NCBI GenBank assembly: GCA_965205045.1
Contig: OZ242031.1
Location: forward strand, 5,828,001 to 5,892,000
Direction: 5' to 3'
Source: UBA6522 sp965205045
GTDB taxonomy: Bacteria; Pseudomonadota; Gammaproteobacteria; Steroidobacterales; Rariloculaceae
DNA: 64,000 nucleotides
Shown: one piece after another, positions 28,197 through 38,400 of the stretch
How the letters are laid out: each line of letters opens with the position of its first letter
Position numbering within the stretch: the first letter of the stretch is position 1
Notes under the pieces: generated by a model
Databases searched by the model: none
What the model was told of the DNA's origin: nothing
Seen by the model: only the letters and a program-made list of their open reading frames with translations
Translations under genes and position numbers: made by a program

Positions 28197-28559
28197 TCAC
28201 AGTTTCTCCTGAAGCATCAATGTGTTTCCGTCCGGGTCCCGCAGGGTCAATAGCCTGGCGTGCCCGTTGACAGTGACGACTTCGCTGGTGGCGATGTGCT
28301 CTGCCGCCAGTGCCGCCGCCGCAGCTTCGATACTGCCCACGGTAAAGATCGGCGTGGTGTCGCCGGGTTCGCCGCGACCCACCTGCGCAAGCCCGATGCG
28401 CACGCCGGCAGTCGAGGTAGCGAGTTCGCACCACGCGGGTTCCCGAAGCACACGCGCGACCTCGAAGCCAAACGTGCGGCGGTACCAGGCAACCGACTTT
28501 TTCAAGTCACGTACAGGAATTGAGATGATCGCACCTGGGTTCAGACCAACGACCGACAT
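28197..28559 (-). CDS. VOC-superfamily protein (glyoxalase/bleomycin-resistance fold)
   Basis: 120 aa with two beta-alpha-beta-beta-beta modules: IISIPVRDLKKSVAWYRRTF with GFEV, and LLTLRDPDGNTLML near the end. The terminal RDPDGN-x-LxL is diagnostic. VOC proteins are metal-dependent lyases, dioxygenases or binding proteins; the exact role cannot be read. No signal peptide. It precedes the response-regulator gene on the same strand. Confidence 0.88.
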   Translation of the reverse strand: MSVVGLNPGAIISIPVRDLKKSVAWYRRTFGFEVARVLREPAWCELATSTAGVRIGLAQVGRGEPGDTTPIFTVGSIEAAAAALAAEHIATSEVVTVNGHARLLTLRDPDGNTLMLQEKL

Positions 28560-28615
28560 GACCGCGACCTCTGCATCCGTGCCCGCCCCGATTTTACACG
28601 TGGTGCGGCAAGAGC

Positions 28616-28644
28616 GGCCCGCGAATCCCGACCATTCGCGGGCC
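28616..28644. terminator. Strong hairpin after the TonB-dependent receptor gene
   Basis: GGCCCGCGAAT (28616-28626) pairs perfectly with ATTCGCGGGCC (28634-28644) around a 7-base loop, 54 bp past the receptor stop. No long T tract follows on either side, so it may be a processing or transcription-pausing structure. Confidence 0.5.
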
Positions 28645-28697
28645 TGCCCCGGTCCCGGCGCCCGATTTGGCTACCCCGAATCGACGCCGCCGGTCCG

Positions 28698-31433
28698 CTA
28701 CTCGAACGACTTGCTGAAGCCGACCCGGTAGATGCGCCCGCGAATGTCGTAGCTGCGGGTATTCACCGTGGTCAGCAAGCCGCCGATCTGCGGGTCTTCC
28801 TCGTCGGTGGCGTTGATCACTCCGGCACTGACATCCACCGGTCCGCCAAATGCGTTCCAGGCATAGCGGTAAATCAGATCGACCGTGTTGAAGTCCTTGA
28901 CAATGGAATCGGCAACGTCCGCGGCCTGATCCTGCGACAGCGCGCTGATGTGACGCAGCGTGGCCTGGGCAAAGTGGCCGCCGCGGCGCCAGTCGAATCG
29001 AACGTTGGCCTTCATCTCCGGCGTCGCGTAGCCGTTATTGGCCGAATTGAGCGAACCGAGGCCGTCCACCGTGCCGCCGCCCGGCGTTGTCACGTCGTAG
29101 GAAAGATTGCGCGTGCCGTCGATGCCGAGGCCGAACGCATTGGCCCCTGCCTCGAATTGCCAGTCGACCCTGAAGTCCAGCCCGCTGGTCTCGAGACTGT
29201 CCTCGTTGATGAAGCTGACGTTGAACGAAAGGATGTCGTTGGCGATCATCTGGCTGATCACGTTGGTGGTGGCCAACGGACTGAGCCCGATGCGCGGGTC
29301 GTCAATCGTGCCGTCGGCGATGTCGTTGTACCAGATCGTCTGGGTGCTCTCCTGAACGATGAGATCCTCGAAGTCGATGCTCCAGTAGTTGAGATCGACC
29401 GTCAGATTGTCACTCACATCCCAGGTGACGCCGAGGGTGAAGTTGGAGGACTGCTCCGGAGCGAGCCCGGGATCGCCGCGGGTTACCGAACCCGCATCGA
29501 TATTCTCGCGAATCCCGAATGTCGGGCTGTTGGGGTCGACGCACGGCGCGCCGCACATTTCAACGCCGGCGCCGCGGCCGGCTTCGATACCGAAAGTTTG
29601 CGGTTCCCCGGCCACGCGGAACGACGTGCCCGCCGTGGCGCGCACGAAAAGCGAATCGGTTGGCGTCCACAGCAGGCCGATCTTCGGATCGGTTGAATTC
29701 GCGCCGCCGCTGTACTCCTCCGTGCGCGCGGCCAACTGCACTTCAAGGTCTTCGGTAGGGAACATGACCAACTCGGCGAACAGCGCATTGGCGTCGCGGT
29801 TACCCGAATAGTCGGGCACGGCGTCATTCATGAAGGCGAAAGCGCCGGCGTTGACCAGCGGGCTCAAGTCCTGTTCGAACCCCTGTTCGCGAATCTGGTA
29901 ACCCACCGCCAACGACGTCCACTCGTTGATTTCGCCCGTGGCGACGAAGTCCAGGGACGTCAAATCGGCGAAGCCCTCCGTCAGGTACTCGGCGAACATG
30001 TAGCTGAGAATGAACGGATCGTTGTATTGCGGATCGCCGGGCGAGGCCGAGAACGAATTGGCGAAGGGGTTGTACCAGTAGCAGTTCGGATCGCTGTCGG
30101 CGGCGCCCACTGTCCGGCTGCCGCAAGCCGGGCCACCGTAGCCGTTCAATGCGTCATCGTAGCGCGAGCGGATGGTGTCGCCGGAAACATTCGAGAAATC
30201 GTTGGACGACGACGTTGCCGAAAGCCGCCAGTTCCAGGATTCGCTGATGTCGCCGGACAGCGATCCGGCCACGCGCCAGGTGTCGGACGTGCGGGCGCTT
30301 CGGAACGCGAACACCGGATCCTGCGGCTTGCGCAGCCGCTGCCACACCTGCCAGTCGGAACCGGCGAACGGAGCGCCCGCGGCGCTGACGCCGGGATTCT
30401 CGGCCGGCGCCACCGGGCGCGGAGGATCGTTGATCGGAAAGGTATTGTTCACGAGGCCGTAGCGGGCGCGGCTGAAGCCGAGTTCCAGCTCCGCGCTGAC
30501 GCCGCCGCCGAGGTCGGAGGTCACCACCGTGAGGCCGGTGAGGCGCTCCTCTTCCGCCACAAGCGAACGGTCGAGCGACAGCAGCAGGCCGCACCGGGTG
30601 CCCAGGTCGATGCCGCCGATGGGCGTTCCGCCGAGCGAGGAATCCTCGCACATCGGGTCGGGCACGCGCCCGGCGCCGCCCATGGCGCCGATCGGCTGAA
30701 AGCTGCCCGGATTGCCGAAGCTCGACACGGTTCCGATGCCGAGCCGCTCGAAGTCGTACAAGTCGTTGGTGATGATCTCGTCGCGGGCCGCACGCTCGAA
30801 ACCGGCGATGATGCGCGTGTTCTCGCCGCCGGTGCCGAATAGCGCGCCGATCGTGTGGTCGCCGGCGCCGGCGCGGTCGACCTGCATGCCCGTTGCGGAC
30901 ACCTCGAAGCCCTCGAAGTCGTTGCGCGTGATCATGTTCACCACGCCCGCCACCGCGTCGCTGCCGTACAGAGCGGAGGCTCCGTCGGTGAGCACCTCCA
31001 CCCGCTCGATCATGATCGACGGCGCCAGCGCGTTGATATCCACAGCGGTCACGCCTTCCGGACCCACGCCGCCGTCGTTGGTCTGGCGCTTCCCGTTGAG
31101 CAGCACCAGCGTCGCGCGCGGCCCAAGGCCCCGCAAATTAACGGCGGCGGTGGTGGAACCAAAATTCTCGTCGGCATTCAGGTAACCCGTGAAGCTCCCG
31201 CTGGTGATGCTGAGGTCGCGGAAGATTTCCGAGAGATGGTTGCGTTGTTCATTTGCAAGCGTTGCAGCTTCCAGAATCTGCACCGGCTGCGGCCGGTCCG
31301 CCGGCCTGGAGATATACGAACCCGTTACCACCACCTCCTCCAATTCTTCCTGCGCGATGGCTGTCAGGGTGATGCCTGAAAACAACAACAGGGTCAGGCC
31401 TCGACAAAAAATTCTGACTGATCTGGGCACCAT
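28698..31433 (-). CDS. TonB-dependent receptor
   Basis: 911 aa. Signal peptide ending TAIAQ, then a TonB box EEVVVTGSYIS. The plug domain has AVNLRGLGPRATLVLLNGKR, IERVEVLTDGASALYGSDAV and AGVVNMITR. The long barrel ends in the outer-membrane signature YRVGFSKSFE. It imports a ligand across the outer membrane using TonB energy. The start is strong: AGGAGGAG lies eight bases before ATG 31433. It is divergent from the secreted-protein operon at 31768, and the second receptor at 35476 lies beyond it, so the operon sits between two receptors. Confidence 0.94.
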   Translation of the reverse strand: MVPRSVRIFCRGLTLLLFSGITLTAIAQEELEEVVVTGSYISRPADRPQPVQILEAATLANEQRNHLSEIFRDLSITSGSFTGYLNADENFGSTTAAVNLRGLGPRATLVLLNGKRQTNDGGVGPEGVTAVDINALAPSIMIERVEVLTDGASALYGSDAVAGVVNMITRNDFEGFEVSATGMQVDRAGAGDHTIGALFGTGGENTRIIAGFERAARDEIITNDLYDFERLGIGTVSSFGNPGSFQPIGAMGGAGRVPDPMCEDSSLGGTPIGGIDLGTRCGLLLSLDRSLVAEEERLTGLTVVTSDLGGGVSAELELGFSRARYGLVNNTFPINDPPRPVAPAENPGVSAAGAPFAGSDWQVWQRLRKPQDPVFAFRSARTSDTWRVAGSLSGDISESWNWRLSATSSSNDFSNVSGDTIRSRYDDALNGYGGPACGSRTVGAADSDPNCYWYNPFANSFSASPGDPQYNDPFILSYMFAEYLTEGFADLTSLDFVATGEINEWTSLAVGYQIREQGFEQDLSPLVNAGAFAFMNDAVPDYSGNRDANALFAELVMFPTEDLEVQLAARTEEYSGGANSTDPKIGLLWTPTDSLFVRATAGTSFRVAGEPQTFGIEAGRGAGVEMCGAPCVDPNSPTFGIRENIDAGSVTRGDPGLAPEQSSNFTLGVTWDVSDNLTVDLNYWSIDFEDLIVQESTQTIWYNDIADGTIDDPRIGLSPLATTNVISQMIANDILSFNVSFINEDSLETSGLDFRVDWQFEAGANAFGLGIDGTRNLSYDVTTPGGGTVDGLGSLNSANNGYATPEMKANVRFDWRRGGHFAQATLRHISALSQDQAADVADSIVKDFNTVDLIYRYAWNAFGGPVDVSAGVINATDEEDPQIGGLLTTVNTRSYDIRGRIYRVGFSKSFE

Positions 31434-31767
31434 TCTTGGTCTCCTCCTGGGGTTGTGACTCTCAATCTATCGCGTTTACTCCGCGAACCATAGGCATGTT
31501 CTTTAAATTCATGCCGTTTCGTACCGTTCGAATACCGGGCAGGGCCCGCTGCGACGAATTCCGCATGCGCCAGCGAACCCCCCTGCTCAAGAGACGCGCA
31601 ATGGCGTTGCCGCGATACGACAGCACGGAATGTTAACTGCGCACCGGGGCGAAGGCAATTGCAAGCGACGGCGGAACGTTCACGGTCCAAAGCGCTCTTT
31701 TCAATTCTATACGGTTATTCTGCGTCACTCCGGTAACAGTGCCTGGTGAAACAGGTATCATCGAGTG

Positions 31768-32832
31768 ATGATGCGGCGCGCCCTGCTGATCCTGCTTGCC
31801 TGCCTGGCCGCAGCCCAGCTCCGGGCACATCACGGCCCGGTGGGCGCCGCCGCGTTCTACGACACCGACGAGCTGGTGGTTCTCGAGGGAACGCTCACCG
31901 AGGTGTTCTGGCGCAATCCGCACGTGCGCTTCGAGCTCAAGGTGGTGGACGAGTCCGGGGAGGAGGCGTTCTGGGAACTGGAAACCGGGGTCCCGAGCCA
32001 GATGGAAAGCGGCGGCTTCACGGCTGACCTGTTTCCGGTCGGCGCGCAGGTGAAGGCGGCGGGATTCGTTTCCCGGCACCGGTCCGATTTCCTCGGATTG
32101 CGCAACATGCTGTTGCCCAACGGGATGGAGTATGCCGGGGGCCGGGGCGAACTCATCTGGTCGGACCAGCGCCTGGAACCTGCGAACGCATCCGATCGCG
32201 AGCGGCGGGCTGACCGGCCCGCAATAGAGGCCGAGAGCATCTTCGGCATCTGGGGCATGGGCCTCAGGCCCAGCGAGTGGATGGCCGGGCAGGACTACGA
32301 CCATGTGCTCAGCGAGGTGGGGCGGGCCGCCAAGGACGCCTTCCGGCCCATCGATCACCCCATCCTGCGGTGCGTGCCCCGGGGCATGCCCGAGCGCATG
32401 CTGCCGGGTTCCATGGAATTCGTGGATGAAGGTGAGCGCATCGTCATGCGCCACTTCTGGTGGGGCGGCGACCGGGTCATCCACCTGGACAGGGATGCGC
32501 CGCCCGAAGGTACGGCCCACAGCCACCTCGGCCACTCCGTCGGGCGCTGGGACGGCGACAATGTGCTGGTGGTCGACACGACGCTGGTGAACTACCCCTA
32601 CTTCGACCGGGAAGGCACCCCGCAAAGCGACCAGGTGCAATTCGAGGAGCAATTCACTGTGATGCTGGCGGCGGGCGGCGAGCCCGCCCGGCTGGATTAT
32701 CGCCTCACCGCCGCGGACCCGGTGATGTTCGACGAGCCGCTGGTCATCGAGACGGCGTTCAACTGGGCCGCGCGCGCGGCCATCGAAACCAGCAGCTGCG
32801 AAATGTGGGAGCGCTCGGAGCAAGGAGACTGA
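31768..32832 (+). CDS. DUF6152-like secreted protein with C-terminal GRWDGDxVLVVDT domain
   Basis: 354 aa. Short signal peptide ending QLRA, then HHGPVGAAAFYDTDELVVLE, GTLTEVFWRNPHVRFELKV and the rest of the DUF6152 core. The second half contains SHLGHSVGRWDGDNVLVVDT, the module shared with the next genes and with the protein at 54011, which is a full-length paralogue. First gene of a five-gene operon (31768-35409). Start is ATG 31768 or 31771; a GTG at 31765 also exists. Function is unknown. Confidence 0.85.
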   Translation: MMRRALLILLACLAAAQLRAHHGPVGAAAFYDTDELVVLEGTLTEVFWRNPHVRFELKVVDESGEEAFWELETGVPSQMESGGFTADLFPVGAQVKAAGFVSRHRSDFLGLRNMLLPNGMEYAGGRGELIWSDQRLEPANASDRERRADRPAIEAESIFGIWGMGLRPSEWMAGQDYDHVLSEVGRAAKDAFRPIDHPILRCVPRGMPERMLPGSMEFVDEGERIVMRHFWWGGDRVIHLDRDAPPEGTAHSHLGHSVGRWDGDNVLVVDTTLVNYPYFDREGTPQSDQVQFEEQFTVMLAAGGEPARLDYRLTAADPVMFDEPLVIETAFNWAARAAIETSSCEMWERSEQGD

Positions 32833-32837
32833 TTGAC

Positions 32838-33611
32838 ATGAACAACACAGTAGGCGAAACGGCGCTGCTGGCCGAATCCCAATCGGCGCTGCCGGCAATA
32901 TTTCGATCAGCGCTGCTGGCGACCATCTGGCTGGGCATGGGCTCCGGCGCGCTGGCCCAGATGGGCGGTGCGGCGGGCGGCATATCGGCGTCGGGCAAGA
33001 ACCTCACCGGGCTGTGGGAGCGCTCCCGGGGATACAGTGCGGGCGTCATTCTGACGGAAGCCGGGCAGGCGCGAACCGAAGGCCTCACCGTCATGGACGA
33101 CCCGGAGGTCTTCTGCGAGGGCTACAACGTGCCGCGCACGTCCTTCGCCTCCAACACCGCCGTGCGGATGGCCGAGTTCCCCAACCGGCTGGAAATCTAC
33201 TACGAACACAACGCCGCCGAACGGGTGATCTACCTGGACGGCGAGACGCGAACCGAGGCGACGCGCATGCTCGGCACGTCCTCGGGCCGGCGCGAGGGCA
33301 ATTCCATCGTCATCGAGACCGACAGCTTCCCGGACGGGCTGGCCCACGGGGCAACCCTGGTGACCTCGGACGAACTGAAGTTCCTGGAGCGCTACACGCT
33401 GCGCCCCGACGGCGACACCATCGAGGTGCTGCTGATGGCCGTCGACCCCCGGACCTACGAGTGGCCGCGGATTTCCCACGCCTTCTGGACGCGGCTGCCC
33501 GAAGACACCTTCTTCTACCCATCCGAATGCGAGTACGACCCGGAGGTCCATGTGCCCTACTACGACCCGGCCCTGCTGGAGAGTTCGTACATCGATCCTG
33601 CCGAAGATTGA
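32838..33611 (+). CDS. Secreted protein sharing the GxxxGxxIVIET module, no HH motif
   Basis: 257 aa from ATG 32838, six bases after the previous stop. A long N-terminal segment (MNNTVGETALLAES...) leads to a hydrophobic stretch ending GALAQ. The mature start is Gly/Met-rich: MGGAAGGISASGKNLTGLWE. The body carries SSGRREGNSIVIETDSF and RYTLRPDGDTIEV, the module found at the C-terminus of the larger DUF6152-like proteins. It lacks the HH and NPH residues. Probably periplasmic or surface-exposed; function is unknown. Confidence 0.82.
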   Translation: MNNTVGETALLAESQSALPAIFRSALLATIWLGMGSGALAQMGGAAGGISASGKNLTGLWERSRGYSAGVILTEAGQARTEGLTVMDDPEVFCEGYNVPRTSFASNTAVRMAEFPNRLEIYYEHNAAERVIYLDGETRTEATRMLGTSSGRREGNSIVIETDSFPDGLAHGATLVTSDELKFLERYTLRPDGDTIEVLLMAVDPRTYEWPRISHAFWTRLPEDTFFYPSECEYDPEVHVPYYDPALLESSYIDPAED

Positions 33612-33624
33612 GGAGATCGAAATC

Positions 33625-34065
33625 ATGAATCGACTGCTGATTGTTTTCACCGCGCTGGCCGTGTTCCTGCTCGGAGCCGGCGGCGCCAGCGCCCACCATT
33701 CCGTGGCCGCCGAATTCGGCAACGCCGAGCAGTTCGAGATCGAGGGTGTGGTGGAAAGGCTCTTCTGGACCGACCCCCACATCCGCGTACGCATCCGCAT
33801 CACCGGCGGCCCGCTTGAAGAGGGCGAGATCTGGGATGCGGTCAGTCACGCTCCGGGGTTACTCGCCAGAACGTACGGGCTCTACCCCGGCGAGATCGAG
33901 GTCGGCGACACGCTGCTGATCTACGGGCGCCCGAGCCAGTTCAACGTCAACCGCTTCTCCATGCGCAACGTATCCATCAACGGCGGCCCGGTCCGCCAGT
34001 TGCTGAGGTCCAGGACCCAGCGCGCAACCGAAGTCGCGGCCCCACCCGGACCGGAGGACCTCTGA
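33625..34065 (+). CDS. DUF6152 family secreted protein, short form
   Basis: 146 aa from ATG 33625 (GAGGAGA upstream). Signal peptide ends GGASA and is followed at once by HHSVAAEFGNAEQFEIEG. The core VVERLFWTDPHIRVRIRI has TDPH for the usual NPH; RNVSINGGPVRQLL ends the domain, as in the protein at 16492. This is the domain alone without the C-terminal module. Third gene of the operon, 13 bp after the previous stop. Confidence 0.87.
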   Translation: MNRLLIVFTALAVFLLGAGGASAHHSVAAEFGNAEQFEIEGVVERLFWTDPHIRVRIRITGGPLEEGEIWDAVSHAPGLLARTYGLYPGEIEVGDTLLIYGRPSQFNVNRFSMRNVSINGGPVRQLLRSRTQRATEVAAPPGPEDL

Positions 34066-34067
34066 GT

Positions 34068-34823
34068 GTGAGGCGCGCCGCGGGTATGCGCGTCGCGTTT
34101 CAACCAGGGAGGTCAGCGACTTTTTCGGCGGCCAAACCGGCAACCGTATTGCTGGTCCTGGCTGCCGGCCTACCCATCGCCCGGGCCCAGGTCGATATCA
34201 GCGGCGTCTACCTGGCGGGCAGGGCCGAAACGCCCTGCGGGCGTAGCACGAATTTCGCCCGCTCGGAGGCATGCCCCATCAACGAGCTGGGGCTGGCCCG
34301 GCGCGAGGCAGCCACGGCCGAGACCGATCCCGGATTGGACTGCATCGCCGACGGCCTGAGCCGGCACTTCACCCGCCTGCCCCGGCCGGTGGAAATCATC
34401 CAGACCGACGACGAAATCATCTTCCACCACGAGTATTTCGACGTGCGGCGAACCATTCCCATCGACGGCGAGCCGCCGCGGCCGGACACGCCCCATACCC
34501 TGCGCGGCTACTCCGTCGGACGGTGGGAGGGCGATGTCCTGGTCATCGAGACCAGCCATCTGGTGGAGAACATCCACACCATCCAGACCAGTCCCATGAC
34601 CACGACCGTGGAGCGCTTCCAGTGGAACGACGACCGGACCCGGCTGCTGCTGGACGTGGAGATCGACGACCCCGTCTACTACGACGGCCCCGTCCGGCTG
34701 GCGCGGGCGGAGTACGTGCCCAATCCCGGCGACTGCATCGCCGAGTGGTCCTGCAGCATGGACCAGCGGGAACTGTTCTTCGGAGATTTCGACAGCTTTT
34801 TCGACGATGCGGCGGACGAATAG
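34068..34823 (+). CDS. Secreted protein with GRWEGDVLVIET module
   Basis: 251 aa from GTG 34068 (two bases after the previous stop), or from ATG 34086. Signal peptide ends IARAQ, then VDISGVYLAGRAETPCG. The diagnostic module is RGYSVGRWEGDVLVIETSHL. Cysteines in the mature part (C-G-R-S, EACPIN, LDCIADG, GDCIAEWSCSM) could form disulfides in the periplasm. It is related to the C-terminal half of the 31768 and 54011 products. Function is unknown. Confidence 0.82.
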   Translation: MRRAAGMRVAFQPGRSATFSAAKPATVLLVLAAGLPIARAQVDISGVYLAGRAETPCGRSTNFARSEACPINELGLARREAATAETDPGLDCIADGLSRHFTRLPRPVEIIQTDDEIIFHHEYFDVRRTIPIDGEPPRPDTPHTLRGYSVGRWEGDVLVIETSHLVENIHTIQTSPMTTTVERFQWNDDRTRLLLDVEIDDPVYYDGPVRLARAEYVPNPGDCIAEWSCSMDQRELFFGDFDSFFDDAADE

Positions 34824-34872
34824 CCCATACGAACAAGCACACGAATGTGAAGCCGCCATGGGAGAGACAAAC

Positions 34873-35409
34873 GTGAAACACTTCAGGGTGACAAGTCGGA
34901 GCATGGCGTGGATGGCGTACCTGTCCTTCAGTTCGGCCGCTCTTGCGCACCACGCCGCACCGGCGTTCTTCGACGTCCGGGACACCGTCTCGGTGGAAGG
35001 CACCGTCACGGCGCACAGGCTCTCCAACCCGCACTCCTACTTCCGCGTCACCAGCGACGACGGCGTCGACTGGGCTTTCGAGTCCGGGCCTTCCTGGACG
35101 GCCCTGGCCAAACTGGGCTGGAACGATTCGACAGTCCCCAACGGCGCCCGAGTGCGCATGACCGGCAATCCAGCCCTCAACGGCCGTCCCATCGCCCGCT
35201 ACCAGACCATCATGGTCCACGGCGCCGACGACGCCGCTCCGGTCATGATCTTCGGCGGCGGCCGGGCGCCCTGGGTCGAGCGAGCGCGCGAACTGGGCAG
35301 CAACTGCGAAAACGGCATCGAAGCCTGCATGATGCTCGATGCATCCGCCCTAGAAACCCTCCAGGCCGAATTCGGCGACAACGGAGTCTGGTCGGCGCTG
35401 CGCCAATAG
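34873..35409 (+). CDS. DUF6152 family secreted protein
   Basis: 178 aa from GTG 34873, preferred because GGAGA lies seven bases upstream and the signal peptide then reads MKHFRVTSRSMAWMAYLSFS, ending AALA. The mature chain starts HHAAPAFFDVRDTVSVEGTV, and the core continues TAHRLSNPHSYFRVTSDDGV. An ATG at 34858 is the alternative. Last gene of the operon; a strong bidirectional terminator follows. Two cysteines (NCENGIEAC) may pair. Confidence 0.85.
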   Translation: MKHFRVTSRSMAWMAYLSFSSAALAHHAAPAFFDVRDTVSVEGTVTAHRLSNPHSYFRVTSDDGVDWAFESGPSWTALAKLGWNDSTVPNGARVRMTGNPALNGRPIARYQTIMVHGADDAAPVMIFGGGRAPWVERARELGSNCENGIEACMMLDASALETLQAEFGDNGVWSALRQ

Positions 35410-35424
35410 ACCAACCCGATACTC

Positions 35425-35455
35425 GAAAAAAGGGGAGCCGAAGCCCCCCTTTTTC
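35425..35455. terminator. Bidirectional rho-independent terminator
   Basis: GAAAAAAGGGG on one side pairs with CCCCTTTTTC on the other, around GAGCCGAAGCC. T tracts occur on both strands, so it can end the secreted-protein operon from the left and the receptor gene from the right. Confidence 0.85.
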
Positions 35456-35475
35456 TTTGCTTCATCAAGCGATGA

Positions 35476-38400
35476 TCAACGGCCACCCCGGCCGCCACCG
35501 CCGCCTCCGCCACCGGCAGCACCTCCTCCCTCGCCCAGCAAGAGCCGCAGGTTGAGGAAGTAGGAGGTGACACCGTCGCGTATGGGAACGGTTGTGGCGG
35601 AGCGGGCGGGCGACGAGCCGGTTACGTTTCGGGCCGTAAAGCTGAGGTTGATCATGTCATTGATGTCCCAGCTATGGCGCAGATCCCACGTGGCGAACGA
35701 TCCCGTGCGCAGTTCGCCTGCCGAATTGAGGATTGTGCTCTTGTAGCGTCCCGAGAGGCTCGTAAAGTGACTGCCGCCGCCCCAGCGCATGGACATCCTG
35801 CTGACCATCTGGTATTCCGGCAACGTCGCCGCAGTGAAGGCGAGTACGCCCACGCGGCCGACGGCGTCCACCGGCGGAGCCAGCGGATCCCGTTCCGAAC
35901 TCAGGAACTTGAGCGTCTGGGTGCCGCCCAACTGCAGATTCATCAGGCCCGCCGGCGTGTCGAGCGCAGCGGTGAGCCGCAGGTCGACACCTTCCAGTTC
36001 CGACGTGGCAATGTTGGTGTACGACGCGTAGGCATGGGTCAACTCCGTCCGCTGCAACTTGCCGTCGCCGTTGGCATCCACGCCGTCGAAACACTGCAAC
36101 CCGTCGGGGTCTTGCCTGAAGAATTCCTCGTAGAGCCTGTCGGGTCCCAGGATTCCACAGTCGCCGGTACCCGGCGCGTCGGGTATCCGGGCCACCGCCT
36201 CCAGCCTCACGATGCGATCCTTGAAATCGAAGGTTACGTAGGACGCGGACAACTGCAGGCTCCGCAGCGCGCCCACATCTTCCGCCAGCGTGAAATCTCC
36301 GCCGACGCTGGTGTGCACCGCCGTCTGCGGGACTATATTCGGATCGCCGGTGTCGACCGAGCTGACCCGGTGACCGCCGCGACGTCCCATGCCCGGACCC
36401 GTGGGGATACTTGTGGCGGAAACCAGCTCGTTGACATGGATGATCGTGGGCGCCTTGAGAGACCGGCCGTAGGAGGCGCGCAGCCGCACACGGTCCGTCG
36501 GAGCGAAGTTGATCCCGATTTTCGGATTGGCCGAGCCGCCGACGCTGTCGTAGTCGTCGTGCCGCACGGCAAGCTGCATCGTCAGCGCATCGGTAAACGG
36601 CAGCACCGCCTCGCTGAATACGCTCGTTGCGCGATCTTCGCCTGCAAAAGGTCTCAGCGGGTCCGTGAACCCCTGCAAGCCGATCGTCTGCACCCCCATC
36701 GACGACACTCCGCCCGCGAGATAGTCCGGACTGTATTCCTGGGACGTATCCTCCTGGCGATAATCGGCGCCGATCACCCAGCCCACCGGGCCGCCGGGCA
36801 GCTCCCAGCCGGTGTCGATGTTCAGAAGCGCATCCACCGCGCTGAGTCCGGTCTCGAAGTGCCCCACCGCAAGGTCCGGGTCCACAAGCCAGGCGAGCAG
36901 TTCGGGCGAGTTTGCCAGCCCCAGCGAGGCGGCATCCGGCAAGGCCGAACTCAGGAAAGGATTGTAGAACTCGCATCCGCCTTCACCGGCCGTACCGGTG
37001 GCCGGATTGCAATTCGGCCCGCCCAGACCGTCAATGGCGTTCAGGTAATTCTCAACTTTCTGGACCATCCTGGCCTGGGACGCCTTGCTGGTGCCGTGGG
37101 TGAACCCGATATCCAGTTGAAACATCGGGGAGAGCTGAATATCGAGACCAGCGCGGATGTTGATCGTGCTGGCGTCGTAGCCCGCAAAGTCCTCGAAGCC
37201 CACGGGGGACTGCGGAATGCCGCCCGACACCACGGGCGCCGGTCCCGCTGGTCCCATTCCCCTCCTCGGTGGTGGCGCTGTCGCCGCCGCCCATGCCGGA
37301 AAGTTGTCCTTGTAGTATCGCAGTCCGGGATGATTGTCCGGGAAGGTCACCTGAATGGGCGTGCCGGTATAGGCACCGTCATTCGGATCAAATCGTGTGG
37401 GATCGAAAATCTGGCGTTCGCTGTAGCCGACCTCGGCGGAACCGCGCACCCGATCGCTGAAGTCGTAGCTCAGGGCCGCAAACACCGTGTAGCGGTCGGA
37501 ACCGCGCCCGTCGGTATCCAGCAGCGGATACCCGGCGCAGCTACCGGCGCCATCCACTCCGGGCGGGACGATCTCACCGAGCTGTGAATAGTGCATGTCG
37601 ATCCGGTCGGTCGCGCCGCAGAGCGGGTCGGCGAGCAGGGTACTGGCGGTGGCGCCGCCGCCCATGCCCATGCCCATGCCTCCGCCCCCGGTCGCCGGGG
37701 CAGCCGCGGAATAGTCATAGCCCGAGCCGCCGGTGTGCATGTCCTCTCCGTACTCCGCCCAAAACGCATCCGAGCCATCCCACTGGGGCACGTCGGCATG
37801 ATTCAGTCCCAGTTCCGCGGCCAGGTTTTCCGTAGTCTGGCGATAGTCGAAGGCGACCAGGAAATCTCCCCGATCATCTCCGAACGATGTTCCGTAAAGG
37901 CCCTCGACCGCCGCAGAACCGGTGGTGCCGATGGCTTCCGGATAGAAGTCGCTCTGAACGCGAAATTCCATCCCCTCGAATCCGTACCGGGGAATGAAGT
38001 TCACCACGCCGGCCACGGCGTCGGTGCCGTAGATGGCCGAGCCGCCGTCCAGCAGGATGTCGGCGCGCTGCATGGCGATGCCCGGGAGGATGGAGTTCGC
38101 ATCGACGTTGAACCAGCCAGTCCGGCTCGGCGCGGCGTTGTACACCAGCCGCGAACCGTTGAGCAGCGTCAGGGTATTTTCCTCGCCCAGCCCCCAAAGG
38201 TTGATACCGGTCGACCGGTCGCCCTGTATCCGCCCGCTCTGATTGCTCTCGTCCACCAGCGTCAGCTGTCCATTGTTGGCGGTGACGTTCTCGACCAGGA
38301 AATCCGCCAGCGTGACGGATGGATTCTCCTCGAACTCCGCCTGGCCGACGGTGACCACCGGCGACGTCGAATCCTCGATGCCCAGCACGCGGGAACCGGT

